Source of the DNA: Thermococcus sp.
GTDB lineage: Archaea; Methanobacteriota_B; Thermococci; Thermococcales; Thermococcaceae
Direction of reading: 5' to 3'
Assembly (NCBI GenBank): GCA_027035445.1
Contig: JALVUT010000263.1
Coordinates: 1 to 30,838, forward strand
DNA length: 30,838 nucleotides
Position 1 is the stretch's first letter. Every line of letters starts with the position of its first letter. Under the pieces are notes generated by a model. That model was not told the DNA's origin, searched no databases, and saw nothing but the letters and a program-made list of their open reading frames with translations. Shown piece by piece: positions 7,791 through 17,288 of this stretch. The position numbers were made by a program, and so were the translations under genes.

Positions 7791-10700
7791 TGAAAGAACT
7801 CAAGGGATTTAACGTTCTGGAGCAGTTTGCAGGCCCAGAGCCGGACACAAAAGAACCGAATGTACAAGATGATCCTTTTGTTGAACTTCTTGATACATTT
7901 GGTGAACCCGAGAAGCAACCATATGAGATGTATCAGGCTGACACAGGGTTTCTTTCTGATACCTGGAGAAGCATTAAGAAAGGTTCTCTGGCTACAGTAG
8001 AAACCCTTGGTGATGCTATGGAAGCCATGGGTATCCCTGGCGGTCAGTCTGTATCTGATTGGGCATACTTTAAGAACAGAGATATCCGTCCAGATTACTC
8101 GGAGTTTACACAGACTGATCCTACAGTTTACAAGTGGTACAAAGAAGCTGTCGGTATGGTACCAGCGACTCTTGGTATCGTAGGTCTCGGTATTGTAGAC
8201 CCACTGTTTGCTGTAGGTGCAATTGGTTCTCTGAGTGCTGGTAGAGGATATCAGGCCACTGAAGAATATCTACAAAAGTATCCTGAAGAGATCGAAAAGG
8301 CTACTGAATATGGTCTGAAGATTGGTGCTGCAGATGCTGCTTCCCAGGCTATCATGACAGCACTCCCGTTTGGACTTGGGAAGCTTGCAAGATTCGGTGG
8401 ATCTAAGGCCACCATTAATGGTCTTGGAGATATGCTTAAGACCATGACTCCCAAGGAGATCGCTAAGATTGGAGCAGATGCCTTTGGTGTCCAGGGTGGG
8501 ACCATGGCCCTCAATACTTACTATCAGGTACTTGAGGCAAACAAAGCTGGTCTTACTGATATGGACCCAACTGAAGCAGCTCTTCAGACTATTGGCCCTG
8601 CAGCTTTCCTGTCACTTGGGTTCTCTGCAGCAGGTATGGGTCTTGCAGCTAAAGAGAAAGCAAAGCTGAAGAAAAATCTCAATGACCTTGAGAACCCTTT
8701 TGCACGAATGGATGCTGTAGATACCCTCTACAGTGGACTCAAGAAGAAGGCCAATAAAGAGACTGCAGATCTCTGGTATCAGAGTGCCAAAGAGGCAATC
8801 AAAGAGGGCCTTGAAATTCCTGTAGATGCCTCATTTGATAACTTCTACACTGCCCTGGATGAGTTCAGAAAGTCATCTCCACCCACCATGGAGGAACTGA
8901 AAGAGGCTTCTGTAGATGAACTGAAGGCTTATATTGATTCTGAACTTGAACTTAGGACTCCCAGGGAGAACGTCAGGGAAGTAAGGACTCCTGAGAAACC
9001 TGTTGGTTACACAAGGTCTCTTGTTAAAGGTGATGTCCAGAATGCTCTTGAAAGGTCTCTCTTGAAACCTGATGTTCTGGAGAAACCTGTTGAGACAACC
9101 ATTGAAACTCCAAAGTCCACTAAGGGTAAGAATGACCTTATGGACTTGAAGATGATGGAGGAACAAAAGCCTTCTGTCAAGAAGCCTATTGAACAGAAGG
9201 ATACTGGTGTAAATGACAGTCTCCCTTTGATTAAAAGGGCCAGCGTTATCAAGCTGTTGCCTAAAGATCTCCAAAAGAAATTTGCTGTTACTGAAGATCC
9301 TCGTATTATCGACGAGGTATACAATGTGATGAACAGCAAAAGGAATCTTCTTAATAAACGAGAAGGTACTAAAAATATCAAGGAGAGAGCTAATATAACC
9401 AAGCAGATCAGGCAGCTTGATGAGTCTGCAGCTAACTTGCTGGGTAAGAAAGAACCAGTAGTTAAACCTAAGGAAGAGCTTCAGGTTAAACCTAAGGAAG
9501 AGCCTCAGGTTAAACCTAAGGAAGAGCCTCAGGTTAAACCTAAGGAAGAGCCAGAGATTCAACTGGATAAACTGGAGTATAGACCTGAAGATACAAGAGG
9601 CTTTGGGTATGATGCTGAAGGTAATCTGGTTGAAACTGCAGCTTCTCCTGAAGATCTGTTGATCCAGAAAGAGCTTGCTTCTGAAAACAAGTTTGTTGCT
9701 GAAACTAAAGATTATAACGAACTCTCTGATGTTGCAAAGGCTTTTGCCACCCTTGATGAAAAGGGTATCAAGAAGTTCCTTAATAAACAAAAGGCAAACC
9801 TGGTGAGTGACCGGATGCAATACAGAGAGAAGCGTGCAAGAGAACTTATGGAGACCGAAGGGTTACCATATAACGAAGCACGCAATAAAGCTGAGAGGGA
9901 GTATACCCAGCTTAAATATGAGGCTGATCGGAATAAACTTATTGACACTATCTACGGTAAACTTGATGAGAACGTTAGGAAGAATGTCACTAAAGGGTCT
10001 CTTATCAGGAAAGCCAATAAGATAGCAAAAGATAAGCCGAAGGCAGCACCTCATACTGTAGTTCGGGATGCTCTTGAATCTACAGCAAACAAATGGATTT
10101 CAAAAGCTGACATCAAGGAGTTAATTCGTAACTCTAAAGAGCAGAAGAAATCCGTTTCGAGGCAACAGGCTTATGCAGACCTCCTTGATTCTGCCAAAAA
10201 GGATCTTGAAGGTTATTCTCTTGAACAGATTGAAGTTGGTTCAGATTTCTATAACAAGGTTCTTGGTATTGAACATAAGTCAAGAGCTGGTAAGTTGACA
10301 ACTAAGAGTCGAATTGAAGAACTGCAGGAACTTGGGTTGTCGAAAGAAGATGCTGAACTGGCTTCTATGATGGAGGATCAGATTGCAGTATTGCAACCAG
10401 AAGAAGCGGAGCAAACAAGACAGGTATATCAATCTTTCTTGGAAGAGAAAATTGGTAAGAAAGCGGAAGCTGCGAAAGATGGAATTACACTTGGTAATCA
10501 GGAGAAACCTCGTGTTACACCAGACATTGCAAAGGAACCTTCCGGTAAACCACGTGTAATCAAAATCAGGAAAAACAAAGAGTTAACCAGTAAGGAAGCT
10601 GTTGATACTGTTAAGGATCTGACAGTAGAAGACAAGAAGGTTGAAACTGATGATGGTCCCAATGTACCCTGGAATCAAGCGGAGACTGCTGAAGATCTTC

Positions 10701-13700
10701 TGAAGATCATTAGCTCTATGGACACTGTTGGAGATTACTATAAGTTTATCGCAAAGTATCTCCTTGAGTCAGTAGATAAAAAGGTACTTCGTGATGTACT
10801 CGTTAGGGGCAAGAGTGTATACGAGATTGCTGAACGTAAAGCAGCATTCTTCGATAAGGTTTATAGTGAGATCGCACTGAACTATGAAACTTCTGCTCGT
10901 ACAGCACTTCATGAAGTTGTTCATAGTATCACTGCAAACGCTCTCCATAGACTTCCTAAGAACCATAAATTGCACAAGAGGTTGAATACTGTCAGGAATC
11001 ATCTGGCTAACGAGCTGGTTGATAAGGGTATACTTATACCATCTGATATCTATATTGCAGTTGAGGGAGGTAAAATACTAAAAAATGCTTTAAGTCGAGA
11101 CTCACAGTTTACTCTTGAACAGAAGATGTACCTCTATACTCTCAGTAGTAATGAAGAGCTTCTGTCAATGTCTATGACAATACCAAAGATCCAGGAGACT
11201 CTGAAGTCTATCAAACTGGATATGCCAAAAAGTAGCAAACTGAAAACATTGTGGGATTTGGTTGTTCAAACCATAGGTAAAGTTCTCGGTGTATCTGGTG
11301 ATGACTGGACGGCCTTGCATGAGATTCTTGATATTACTGTAGTTCTCTCTGAAAAGGATAACTCTCCTCTTGTTTATGACTTCATGGGGATGATGGCCCA
11401 GGAAGATTATTGGGATATTATCAAGAAGGAGTCCAAACTGGATTCTGATGAAAAATATAAGAGGTATAGAGAGCGACTTAGGGCAATTGAGAAAGAAAAG
11501 ACAACTCCAAACAGATTGAGAGAAACATTAGTAAAACTTGCAAGTACTTATGACAAGTATCTTGAACCTGTTGATGAGAGGATTAGAAGAGTATCCACAA
11601 GACTCTATGGTCTCATCAATAAGATGGAAGCTAAAAAATCCATCAAGGAAAAGGAGTATGCTGAAAAGATGCTTCCATTTCTCAAGAAGTATGATGCTAT
11701 TAAAGACCAAATAGACAAACAAGAGCTTGCTTTAGCTCTCTTTAATAGCCACCATACGAAAGACCGGGAGAGACTTTTTAAGCTACTTGATAAATACGGT
11801 ATGCGTAAGGACTTCGATAAGATCCAAGAGATCATGAAAGATATTAGAGAGCGGATGGAATCTGTTGGAATCTATCTGTTCAAGACCCCTTACGATACCT
11901 ATTATCCACGTAGAGTTGCAGATACTAAGGGGCTCTATAAGTTCCTTATGGGATCTCGTAATGAAACACAAACAGGATACTTTGATGACATTCTGTCAAA
12001 CAAGAGTTTTACTGATGAACAAAAGGAACAGTTAATTGCTGCACGAATCAGCTCAGGGTATCATCCTGCAAGAGCCCTTAGTATCCCATCTTCAGCTAAG
12101 AACAGGAATATCCCTTATGTGACTCCAGAGACACTCAAGTTTTATGAAGATCCTGTGATGGCTCTTAGGAACACAGTTCTTGAAACCAATGAAGCCATTG
12201 CAACAAGAGAGCTGGTAGGTGTCCGTGAGCGCAAGAAGCTGCAAGATGAGATCAACAGGCTGTGGGAAAGGTACGCTAAGTCTGACAATAAGAAACAAAA
12301 AAGAATTCTTGAAAGGAGGATTCAAAGTAAACTTCTGAAAATCAGGGATATCAAAGATGTCTCTGATGAGAGTATCTCTCAGTTTATCAATAAGAACGCT
12401 AAGAATCTGACTGATGACCAGGTAACTGACCTGATGGCTGCACTTAGGGCCAGATTGAATCAGCGTGGTATGTCTGGAGGTTTAGCTAAGGTGCGTGATG
12501 TTGGCCTTATTTCAGCCCTTGGTTCTCCTTTGAACACCATCACACAGCTTGCAGATATCATCTGGTCTACCTATAAGAATGGCCCAAAGACAACTATTGA
12601 AGCTCTCTTTGGTAAAAAAGAGATCACAGCAGATGACTTTAATATGGACCATCTGATGCAGCAGTTTGACACTGAAGGTCTCCAAGGTGCTCTCGATTGG
12701 GTTCTTAGGAAAACTGGATTCAAGTGGGTTGATAAGCTGGGGAAAACCACAAGCATGCAGGCTTCCCTCTTGAAAGCCAGGAAGATGTCTAAAGAGGACT
12801 TTGTGAAACAATGGGGTCCGATGTTCTCAGATGAAGTCGCTGGTAAGATTTGGGAAGACATCAAGAACCATAAGATTACCGATAAGGTGAAATACTTTGT
12901 GTTCACTGATGTCTCTAAGTTCCAGCCGATTTCACTCTCTCAGATGCCTGAAGCATACCTGAAGGCTGGGAATGGCCGGATCTTCTATACACTGAAGTCT
13001 TACAACTTGAGGCAGCTTTCTGTGCTTAGGAGGGAGATCTTTGAAGAGATCAGGAATGGTGATAAAACAAAAGGAATGAGAAACCTTGCAGCCCTCTTGA
13101 CTCTCATTGTTGGAGCCAATGCAACTACAGATGAGCTTAAAGATTTCATTCTTGGGAGGGATGCTTCTCTGTCAGATAGGCTTATGGATAACCTGTTGAC
13201 CATTGCATTTATCAACAGGTATACATTAGAGAAGGGACAGCAGAAGGGTTTCTTGAAGACATTCTTTAGTGACATCCTGGTAACCCCAGGGTTTACTACT
13301 CTTGATCCATTCTTGAGTGACATTGCGAATCTTGTCAATAAAGACAAAGAGCCTACTTATGCAACCTTAAAGTCTATTCCTGTTATTGGACGAGTTGCAT
13401 ACTACAGGTTCACTCCTGAAGGCAAGAGGAAAACACTGAAGAGATTCAAGAAGGATATCTACAGCACCTACAAGAAGAAAGGATACCGGGCTGTACTGAA
13501 AGATATCCGGAAGTACAATAAGGAGGCAAGAAGTATCGGAGAGAAACCAATCACCAGTAAGAACTTGCGGAGACTGAAGGCACGTCTCAAGTCGAAACAG
13601 AAGAAGAAACTGAACTTCAACTATAGACCATACCTTAATGTAGTTGATGCTCATGCACATAGATTTGGGGTGCCTATTGATAACGCAAGGAGGAACATGG

Positions 13701-14092
13701 AGAAGTTCGCTCAGTTTGTTGCTGAAGTCGAAAGTGATTTCAACCCGACAGCAAAGAATAAACATTCATCTGCGTCTGGGCTCTTTCAGTATGTCAAAGG
13801 GTCTGTAGATCCTGCAGTAAACAGGCTGAAGAGGTATGTAGATACAGATGAATACGATTGGATTGCTAAGGCTTCTGATACTAAAGACCTCAGTCAGCTA
13901 ACTCCAGAAGAACAGTTGACTCTCTTTGCTGCTGATATCCTGGAGAAAAGAGGATCTGATAGGTATCTGAAGAAGATCTTGGAATCTGGAGATCCGAAGG
14001 CTATGCTTTTGGCATACTATAAGCTGCACCATACATCTCCAGATGCAGCAACTAAAAAGAGAGCACTCCGTATCTTGAGGAAATATGTTTAA
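7790..14092 (+). CDS. Giant ejection protein with zinc-protease-like motif and C-terminal lytic transglycosylase (T7 gp16-like)
   Basis: 2100 residues, the largest gene here. Residues about 120-155 and 270-290 are hydrophobic and Gly/Ala-rich, possibly membrane-inserting. Residues about 558-589 hold four VKPKEEPQ-type repeats. At residues 1041-1045 there is an HEVVH motif (HExxH) within TARTALHEVVHSITANAL, as in zinc metallopeptidases. The C-terminus (from about 1940) is a soluble lytic transglycosylase domain: E1981 in VESDFNPTA is the expected catalytic Glu, and ASGLFQ (1995-2000) is the second SLT motif. T7 gp16 has the SLT domain at its N-terminus; here it is C-terminal. After ejection it should open peptidoglycan for DNA passage. 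A separate structural role for the helical middle is likely. The start overlaps the previous stop (TAATG). SLT assignment is firm; the protease is tentative. Confidence 0.85.
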   Translation: MKELKGFNVLEQFAGPEPDTKEPNVQDDPFVELLDTFGEPEKQPYEMYQADTGFLSDTWRSIKKGSLATVETLGDAMEAMGIPGGQSVSDWAYFKNRDIRPDYSEFTQTDPTVYKWYKEAVGMVPATLGIVGLGIVDPLFAVGAIGSLSAGRGYQATEEYLQKYPEEIEKATEYGLKIGAADAASQAIMTALPFGLGKLARFGGSKATINGLGDMLKTMTPKEIAKIGADAFGVQGGTMALNTYYQVLEANKAGLTDMDPTEAALQTIGPAAFLSLGFSAAGMGLAAKEKAKLKKNLNDLENPFARMDAVDTLYSGLKKKANKETADLWYQSAKEAIKEGLEIPVDASFDNFYTALDEFRKSSPPTMEELKEASVDELKAYIDSELELRTPRENVREVRTPEKPVGYTRSLVKGDVQNALERSLLKPDVLEKPVETTIETPKSTKGKNDLMDLKMMEEQKPSVKKPIEQKDTGVNDSLPLIKRASVIKLLPKDLQKKFAVTEDPRIIDEVYNVMNSKRNLLNKREGTKNIKERANITKQIRQLDESAANLLGKKEPVVKPKEELQVKPKEEPQVKPKEEPQVKPKEEPEIQLDKLEYRPEDTRGFGYDAEGNLVETAASPEDLLIQKELASENKFVAETKDYNELSDVAKAFATLDEKGIKKFLNKQKANLVSDRMQYREKRARELMETEGLPYNEARNKAEREYTQLKYEADRNKLIDTIYGKLDENVRKNVTKGSLIRKANKIAKDKPKAAPHTVVRDALESTANKWISKADIKELIRNSKEQKKSVSRQQAYADLLDSAKKDLEGYSLEQIEVGSDFYNKVLGIEHKSRAGKLTTKSRIEELQELGLSKEDAELASMMEDQIAVLQPEEAEQTRQVYQSFLEEKIGKKAEAAKDGITLGNQEKPRVTPDIAKEPSGKPRVIKIRKNKELTSKEAVDTVKDLTVEDKKVETDDGPNVPWNQAETAEDLLKIISSMDTVGDYYKFIAKYLLESVDKKVLRDVLVRGKSVYEIAERKAAFFDKVYSEIALNYETSARTALHEVVHSITANALHRLPKNHKLHKRLNTVRNHLANELVDKGILIPSDIYIAVEGGKILKNALSRDSQFTLEQKMYLYTLSSNEELLSMSMTIPKIQETLKSIKLDMPKSSKLKTLWDLVVQTIGKVLGVSGDDWTALHEILDITVVLSEKDNSPLVYDFMGMMAQEDYWDIIKKESKLDSDEKYKRYRERLRAIEKEKTTPNRLRETLVKLASTYDKYLEPVDERIRRVSTRLYGLINKMEAKKSIKEKEYAEKMLPFLKKYDAIKDQIDKQELALALFNSHHTKDRERLFKLLDKYGMRKDFDKIQEIMKDIRERMESVGIYLFKTPYDTYYPRRVADTKGLYKFLMGSRNETQTGYFDDILSNKSFTDEQKEQLIAARISSGYHPARALSIPSSAKNRNIPYVTPETLKFYEDPVMALRNTVLETNEAIATRELVGVRERKKLQDEINRLWERYAKSDNKKQKRILERRIQSKLLKIRDIKDVSDESISQFINKNAKNLTDDQVTDLMAALRARLNQRGMSGGLAKVRDVGLISALGSPLNTITQLADIIWSTYKNGPKTTIEALFGKKEITADDFNMDHLMQQFDTEGLQGALDWVLRKTGFKWVDKLGKTTSMQASLLKARKMSKEDFVKQWGPMFSDEVAGKIWEDIKNHKITDKVKYFVFTDVSKFQPISLSQMPEAYLKAGNGRIFYTLKSYNLRQLSVLRREIFEEIRNGDKTKGMRNLAALLTLIVGANATTDELKDFILGRDASLSDRLMDNLLTIAFINRYTLEKGQQKGFLKTFFSDILVTPGFTTLDPFLSDIANLVNKDKEPTYATLKSIPVIGRVAYYRFTPEGKRKTLKRFKKDIYSTYKKKGYRAVLKDIRKYNKEARSIGEKPITSKNLRRLKARLKSKQKKKLNFNYRPYLNVVDAHAHRFGVPIDNARRNMEKFAQFVAEVESDFNPTAKNKHSSASGLFQYVKGSVDPAVNRLKRYVDTDEYDWIAKASDTKDLSQLTPEEQLTLFAADILEKRGSDRYLKKILESGDPKAMLLAYYKLHHTSPDAATKKRALRILRKYV
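9461..9556 (+). repeat. Four tandem 24-bp repeats (VKPKEEPQ)
   Basis: Four adjacent 24-bp units GTTAAACCTAAGGAAGAG + 6 nt start at 9461, 9485, 9509 and 9533. They differ at only a few bases in the last third and code an extended Pro/Lys/Glu linker in the giant ejection protein. Near-identity at DNA level points to recent slippage. Confidence 0.9.
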
Positions 14093-14453
14093 GAAAACAC
14101 TAGTCATCTTGCTGACACTTCTGACTCTTGGTTCTGCAGCTCTTGCTGAAAACATTACGTTCAGTTGGCTCCCAAATTCAGAAGATGATCTGGCAGGATA
14201 CAAGATTTATTGGGGAAATCAGGAGGGAAACTACAGTAATTCACAGGATGTAGGTCTCCCTCCTGTATCGCAGGATGGTCGTGTGTACTATACACTCCAG
14301 AATGTCTCTGGAGACACACAATATTTCTGTGCGACAGCTTATGATACAGAGGGTCACGAAAGTGATTACTCTAATGTTGTACAGTACAACCCCAAGCCGA
14401 ATAGTCCGGCTGAATTTCAAATCAATATCACAGTAAATGTGGAGGTACATTAA
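14085..14453 (+). CDS. Secreted single fibronectin type III domain protein
   Basis: 122 residues. Residues 1-21 are a Sec signal peptide: MFKK, a Leu/Thr-rich hydrophobic core and an ALA|EN cleavage site. Residues about 23-108 are one FN3 domain: ITFSWLPNSEDDLAGYKIYWG, TLQNVSGDTQYFCATAYDTEGHES (broken here at the strand ends) and Y-S-N-VV. The tail is short and beta-prone. It would be exported to the periplasm or cell surface, which is unusual for a gene located among virion proteins. It could act in superinfection exclusion, adhesion or late envelope change; none of these is shown by the sequence. It overlaps the giant gene by 8 nt, so it is expressed late. It contains copy 3 of the TGTCTC dyad. 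Confidence 0.75.
   Translation: MFKKTLVILLTLLTLGSAALAENITFSWLPNSEDDLAGYKIYWGNQEGNYSNSQDVGLPPVSQDGRVYYTLQNVSGDTQYFCATAYDTEGHESDYSNVVQYNPKPNSPAEFQINITVNVEVH
14303..14316. repeat. TGTCTC-TG-GAGACA dyad, copy 3
   Basis: Exact inverted repeat inside the FN3 gene, read as V-S-G-D-T. Confidence 0.8.
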
Positions 14454-14454
14454 C

Positions 14455-14727
14455 ATGGCAAGCATTTCTTTTGCACCTACCGGATCTTCTGAATCTGCAT
14501 CTGCTTCCTTTGATGGTAACACTGATGTAAGTGTCAAGAACCTCACTCAAGGTTCTATCCTCCTGGAAGTACAGTATCCTGGGTCTTCCAGATGGGATGT
14601 CATTATGCAGTTCACAGCACCTAAGAATTACGATATGATTATGGTGGCCGGAGACTCTACAGCTCTCTATCGGTTCCGTTCTCTTGGTGTAAACGCAGGT
14701 GTTGAATGTTACATGGGAGATAACTAA
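14455..14727 (+). CDS. Small beta-rich protein, virion-associated candidate
   Basis: 90 residues from ATG 14455, chosen because GGAGGT lies 8 nt upstream; an ATG at 14437 would place the ribosome binding site inside the gene. The sequence alternates polar and hydrophobic residues (SILLEVQYPGSSRWDVIMQF; DMIMVAGDSTALYRF), suggesting an all-beta sandwich such as a head-decoration or fibre-accessory protein. No family recognised. It follows the FN3 gene by 1 nt and overlaps the LamG-like gene by 1 nt (TAATG), so the three form one translational block. The Ser/Ala-rich N-terminus has no signal peptide. Confidence 0.65.
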   Translation: MASISFAPTGSSESASASFDGNTDVSVKNLTQGSILLEVQYPGSSRWDVIMQFTAPKNYDMIMVAGDSTALYRFRSLGVNAGVECYMGDN

Positions 14728-16670
14728 TGAAACACAAACTGTTGCCAAAGTTCTACAATAAGATTGCAAGAGTGACAGGGGGGCTTCCACCTGGGCTCCC
14801 CATGCTACCACCGGCACTGGATCAACTGTTATCCTGGGTCAAAGGTGTACAGCAGAATGGTCTCAGGTTAAGTTCTGCACATAAACTTGGCGACTACCCT
14901 CTGACTATCACTGAGAGCCCTGGTGTATACTTCAGTGACCAGACTTGTTACTTTGTGCACCCTGAAGTGTCGCTTGGTGCTCACCCGTTCACTATTGAAT
15001 TCCAGGCAAGATTCTATAGTGGATCTGAAGGAAAGTACATCATGGCATCAAACTTCGGTAGAGGTGATGTCAGGATTTCTTTTGATTTCCTTGGAAACTT
15101 GAACTTCTATTGGTATGATGCAAATGGTATTGGGTACAGGCTGTTTGCTTGGAAGAATCTTATAGATGGTGAGTTGTATACAATCAAGTGTACCAAGACA
15201 ACCACAGGGATGCGACTTGAGATACCTGAACTAGGTGTTGATCTTTATCAAGACACATCAACAGCCTGGTATACCAATAGCAACAAGCTGGCAGTTGGTG
15301 CAATGAAGTCTGATGCCCCTGACTTAACACAGAGTGGCTTCTTTAAGATCTATAAGCTGAAGGTTAACGACAGTGAATACAGGTTCTGTGAAGGAGCTGG
15401 AGATATCGTCTTTGATGTTTCTGGAAACGGCAGGCACCTGACCCTTGGTGACACTGCATCTAGTGATACTGTCTGGGTCACTACAACTGATGATTTCAGC
15501 TTGATTGATCTTGGTTACTCTGATAGAGAGAACTTCTTGAAGTGGTCTGAGGATATATCTCAAGACTCATGGGTTGTTATCGGTGGGGCTACTGTAAGTG
15601 GAAACACTGTGACAACTCCTGCTGCTGGAGATGGTATCTCTCAAGCTGGCATTTCTGATAAACAAAAACAAGTAGCTGGTGTAACTTTCAATGCAGCTGT
15701 TACATTGGATGGTACTGCAGATGAAACTGTAGATGTTACTCTTGATGATGGTGTTGCTCCAGTCACAACTACAGTAACTCTTCCTGGTACTGCATCTGTA
15801 GCTATTACTGCGGATGCAACCGCAACAGATGTTGTCTTAAAGATTACCAGTAATGTTGCAACCGGGTTTACTGTAAATACAGCACATGTCTATAAAGATA
15901 ACTCAGAGTATGTCAAGAGTGAATCTTTTGCTATCAAAGGATACCAAGCTGGAGTTGATGCTTCTACAGATGCCCTCGGTAATCCATTGCTTCACAGGAA
16001 GATTCTGTGGAATGAAGCACCTCTCAAGTATAACTTTAATGCTGCCTTCACGGATATTATAACTGCAGATTCAGCTTGGAACTTCTGGTATACTACTGAT
16101 GCCATTCCGATCTTGAGGAATGACGTAGAGTTTAACTTTGACTCTACAGGTCTCGGCCAGTATTACTTCAAGAAGGGAACTAAGGTTGGTCTGGCAGTAT
16201 ACAATGCTGTTCTCACAGGTGCAGACCGGGCCAATGCAAGGGCCTTTTTCGAGGAAACTTTTACACTTGGTGTCTTCAATACCACAGCAACTTCAGTTAC
16301 TATTGCTGTCTCTGGAGACACTTGGGACTTTGAGCACTCTGGTGGGATCTCAAGAGGTCTTGTTGACTCCAATACTATTACTGCAACTGGAGAGTTCTAT
16401 ATGTACTGCAGTAATCCTACTGGACTCTCTGCTCCATCTCAAAGTCTCGATTGGACTGCAGTTCCAGGGAAGTTTCCTTTAGACTTCTTGACAATTGATC
16501 TGTCAGGAAACAACCTATCTCAGGCTGCAGTTGATGACTTAATGAATGCTCTTGATAAGTCAGGTGGGATCGGAGGAACTGTAGATATCTCAGGTGGTAC
16601 TAATGCTGTACCTACTACTTCTGCAGTTGCCAGTTTGATCTCTAAAGGGTGGACAATTACAACTAACTAA
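14727..16670 (+). CDS. LamG-like/receptor-binding tail-associated protein
   Basis: 647 residues. After a Pro-rich N-terminus (GGLPPGLPMLPP), residues about 70-215 look like a concanavalin/laminin-G jelly roll (FTIEFQARFYSG, YIMASNFGRGDVRISFDFLGN in pieces, GFFKIYKLKVNDSEYRF). FDVSGNGRHLTLG is typical of phage LamG modules. Residues about 270-400 are a second beta domain introduced by ENFLKWSEDISQDSW. The C-terminus (LDLS-type IDLSGNNLSQAAVDDLMNAL ... KGWTITTN) is the leucine-rich ending seen in many phage tail proteins. It probably binds host glycans as a second fibre or side-tail protein. Carbohydrate binding is inferred from folds, and no enzyme motif is seen. It contains dyad copy 4. Confidence 0.7.
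   Translation: MKHKLLPKFYNKIARVTGGLPPGLPMLPPALDQLLSWVKGVQQNGLRLSSAHKLGDYPLTITESPGVYFSDQTCYFVHPEVSLGAHPFTIEFQARFYSGSEGKYIMASNFGRGDVRISFDFLGNLNFYWYDANGIGYRLFAWKNLIDGELYTIKCTKTTTGMRLEIPELGVDLYQDTSTAWYTNSNKLAVGAMKSDAPDLTQSGFFKIYKLKVNDSEYRFCEGAGDIVFDVSGNGRHLTLGDTASSDTVWVTTTDDFSLIDLGYSDRENFLKWSEDISQDSWVVIGGATVSGNTVTTPAAGDGISQAGISDKQKQVAGVTFNAAVTLDGTADETVDVTLDDGVAPVTTTVTLPGTASVAITADATATDVVLKITSNVATGFTVNTAHVYKDNSEYVKSESFAIKGYQAGVDASTDALGNPLLHRKILWNEAPLKYNFNAAFTDIITADSAWNFWYTTDAIPILRNDVEFNFDSTGLGQYYFKKGTKVGLAVYNAVLTGADRANARAFFEETFTLGVFNTTATSVTIAVSGDTWDFEHSGGISRGLVDSNTITATGEFYMYCSNPTGLSAPSQSLDWTAVPGKFPLDFLTIDLSGNNLSQAAVDDLMNALDKSGGIGGTVDISGGTNAVPTTSAVASLISKGWTITTN
16307..16320. repeat. TGTCTC-TG-GAGACA dyad, copy 4
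   Basis: Exact inverted repeat in the LamG-like gene, again encoding V-S-G-D-T with the same codons as copies 1 and 3. Confidence 0.8.
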
Positions 16671-16685
16671 CTAATGAGGTTCAGA

Positions 16686-17288
16686 ATGATTAAGAAAGTT
16701 CTTGCCGTTATCATTGGTACTCTCTTGCTGGCTGGATGTAGTGTTACCCAGCCGAACACTAATGCTGTAACAGCACACATGAAAACTGAAGAGGCCAGGA
16801 AGGAATGCTACAGATCTATCGCCTTGTCTAACGATTCTTTCTATAGGGCTGTCAGTGAGCTTCCTGAAGACAAACAGATGATGGTCCTTATGATGAGGCA
16901 ACAGGCAGACACACTGAAGACTGTTGTTGCAGGTCTCAAAGGGACATCTATGGATCCCTGTGAGGCAACTAACCTGTTTGATGCTCAGGTTGCTGAAGTA
17001 CAGTCTAAGAACGACGCTGTGAAATCTGTTGTACCTGTGGTTAGTAATGTGTTTACCACTGGTATTATTACCTATGGTGCTGTGGAATTTGGGAAGGAAG
17101 CAATCAGAGGAGCTGGAGATCAGGTTAATGTGTCTAACCACTCCAGTATGAGTGATTCGATGCAGAGGACTTCTGTTGAAAACCATGCGATTTCCACAAG
17201 TGGTAATCCGTCTGCTAGTGGTAGCGCAAGAGACAAAACGGATAATAGTGTAACAAATGCCGCTGAAGAGATGCCGGAAGAAGAATAA
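16686..17288 (+). CDS. Phage-encoded lipoprotein, envelope-associated
   Basis: 200 residues from ATG 16686, chosen because GAGGTTCAGA places a ribosome binding site just upstream and because the signal peptide then starts MIKK; ATG 16674 is a less likely alternative. A lipobox LLAGC puts the lipidated Cys at residue 18, so the mature protein should be anchored to the outer (or inner) membrane. Residues about 25-100 are helical. A second hydrophobic segment (VVPVVSNVFTTGIITYGAV) lies near 118-136. The tail is low-complexity Ser/Asn/Thr. It lies upstream of the small-membrane-protein genes, so a lysis role such as an outer spanin, or superinfection exclusion, is possible; its length is greater than usual for an o-spanin. 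Confidence 0.75.
   Translation: MIKKVLAVIIGTLLLAGCSVTQPNTNAVTAHMKTEEARKECYRSIALSNDSFYRAVSELPEDKQMMVLMMRQQADTLKTVVAGLKGTSMDPCEATNLFDAQVAEVQSKNDAVKSVVPVVSNVFTTGIITYGAVEFGKEAIRGAGDQVNVSNHSSMSDSMQRTSVENHAISTSGNPSASGSARDKTDNSVTNAAEEMPEEE

Noticed and set aside
8873..9820. 315-residue antisense frame inside the giant ejection gene
   Set aside because: Phe/Leu/Arg-rich shadow of a coding region with Lys/Glu repeats; no start signal, and the sense gene has clear domains.
14437..14454. Upstream ATG for the 90-aa gene
   Set aside because: The ribosome binding site GGAGGT lies downstream of this ATG and fits the ATG at 14455.
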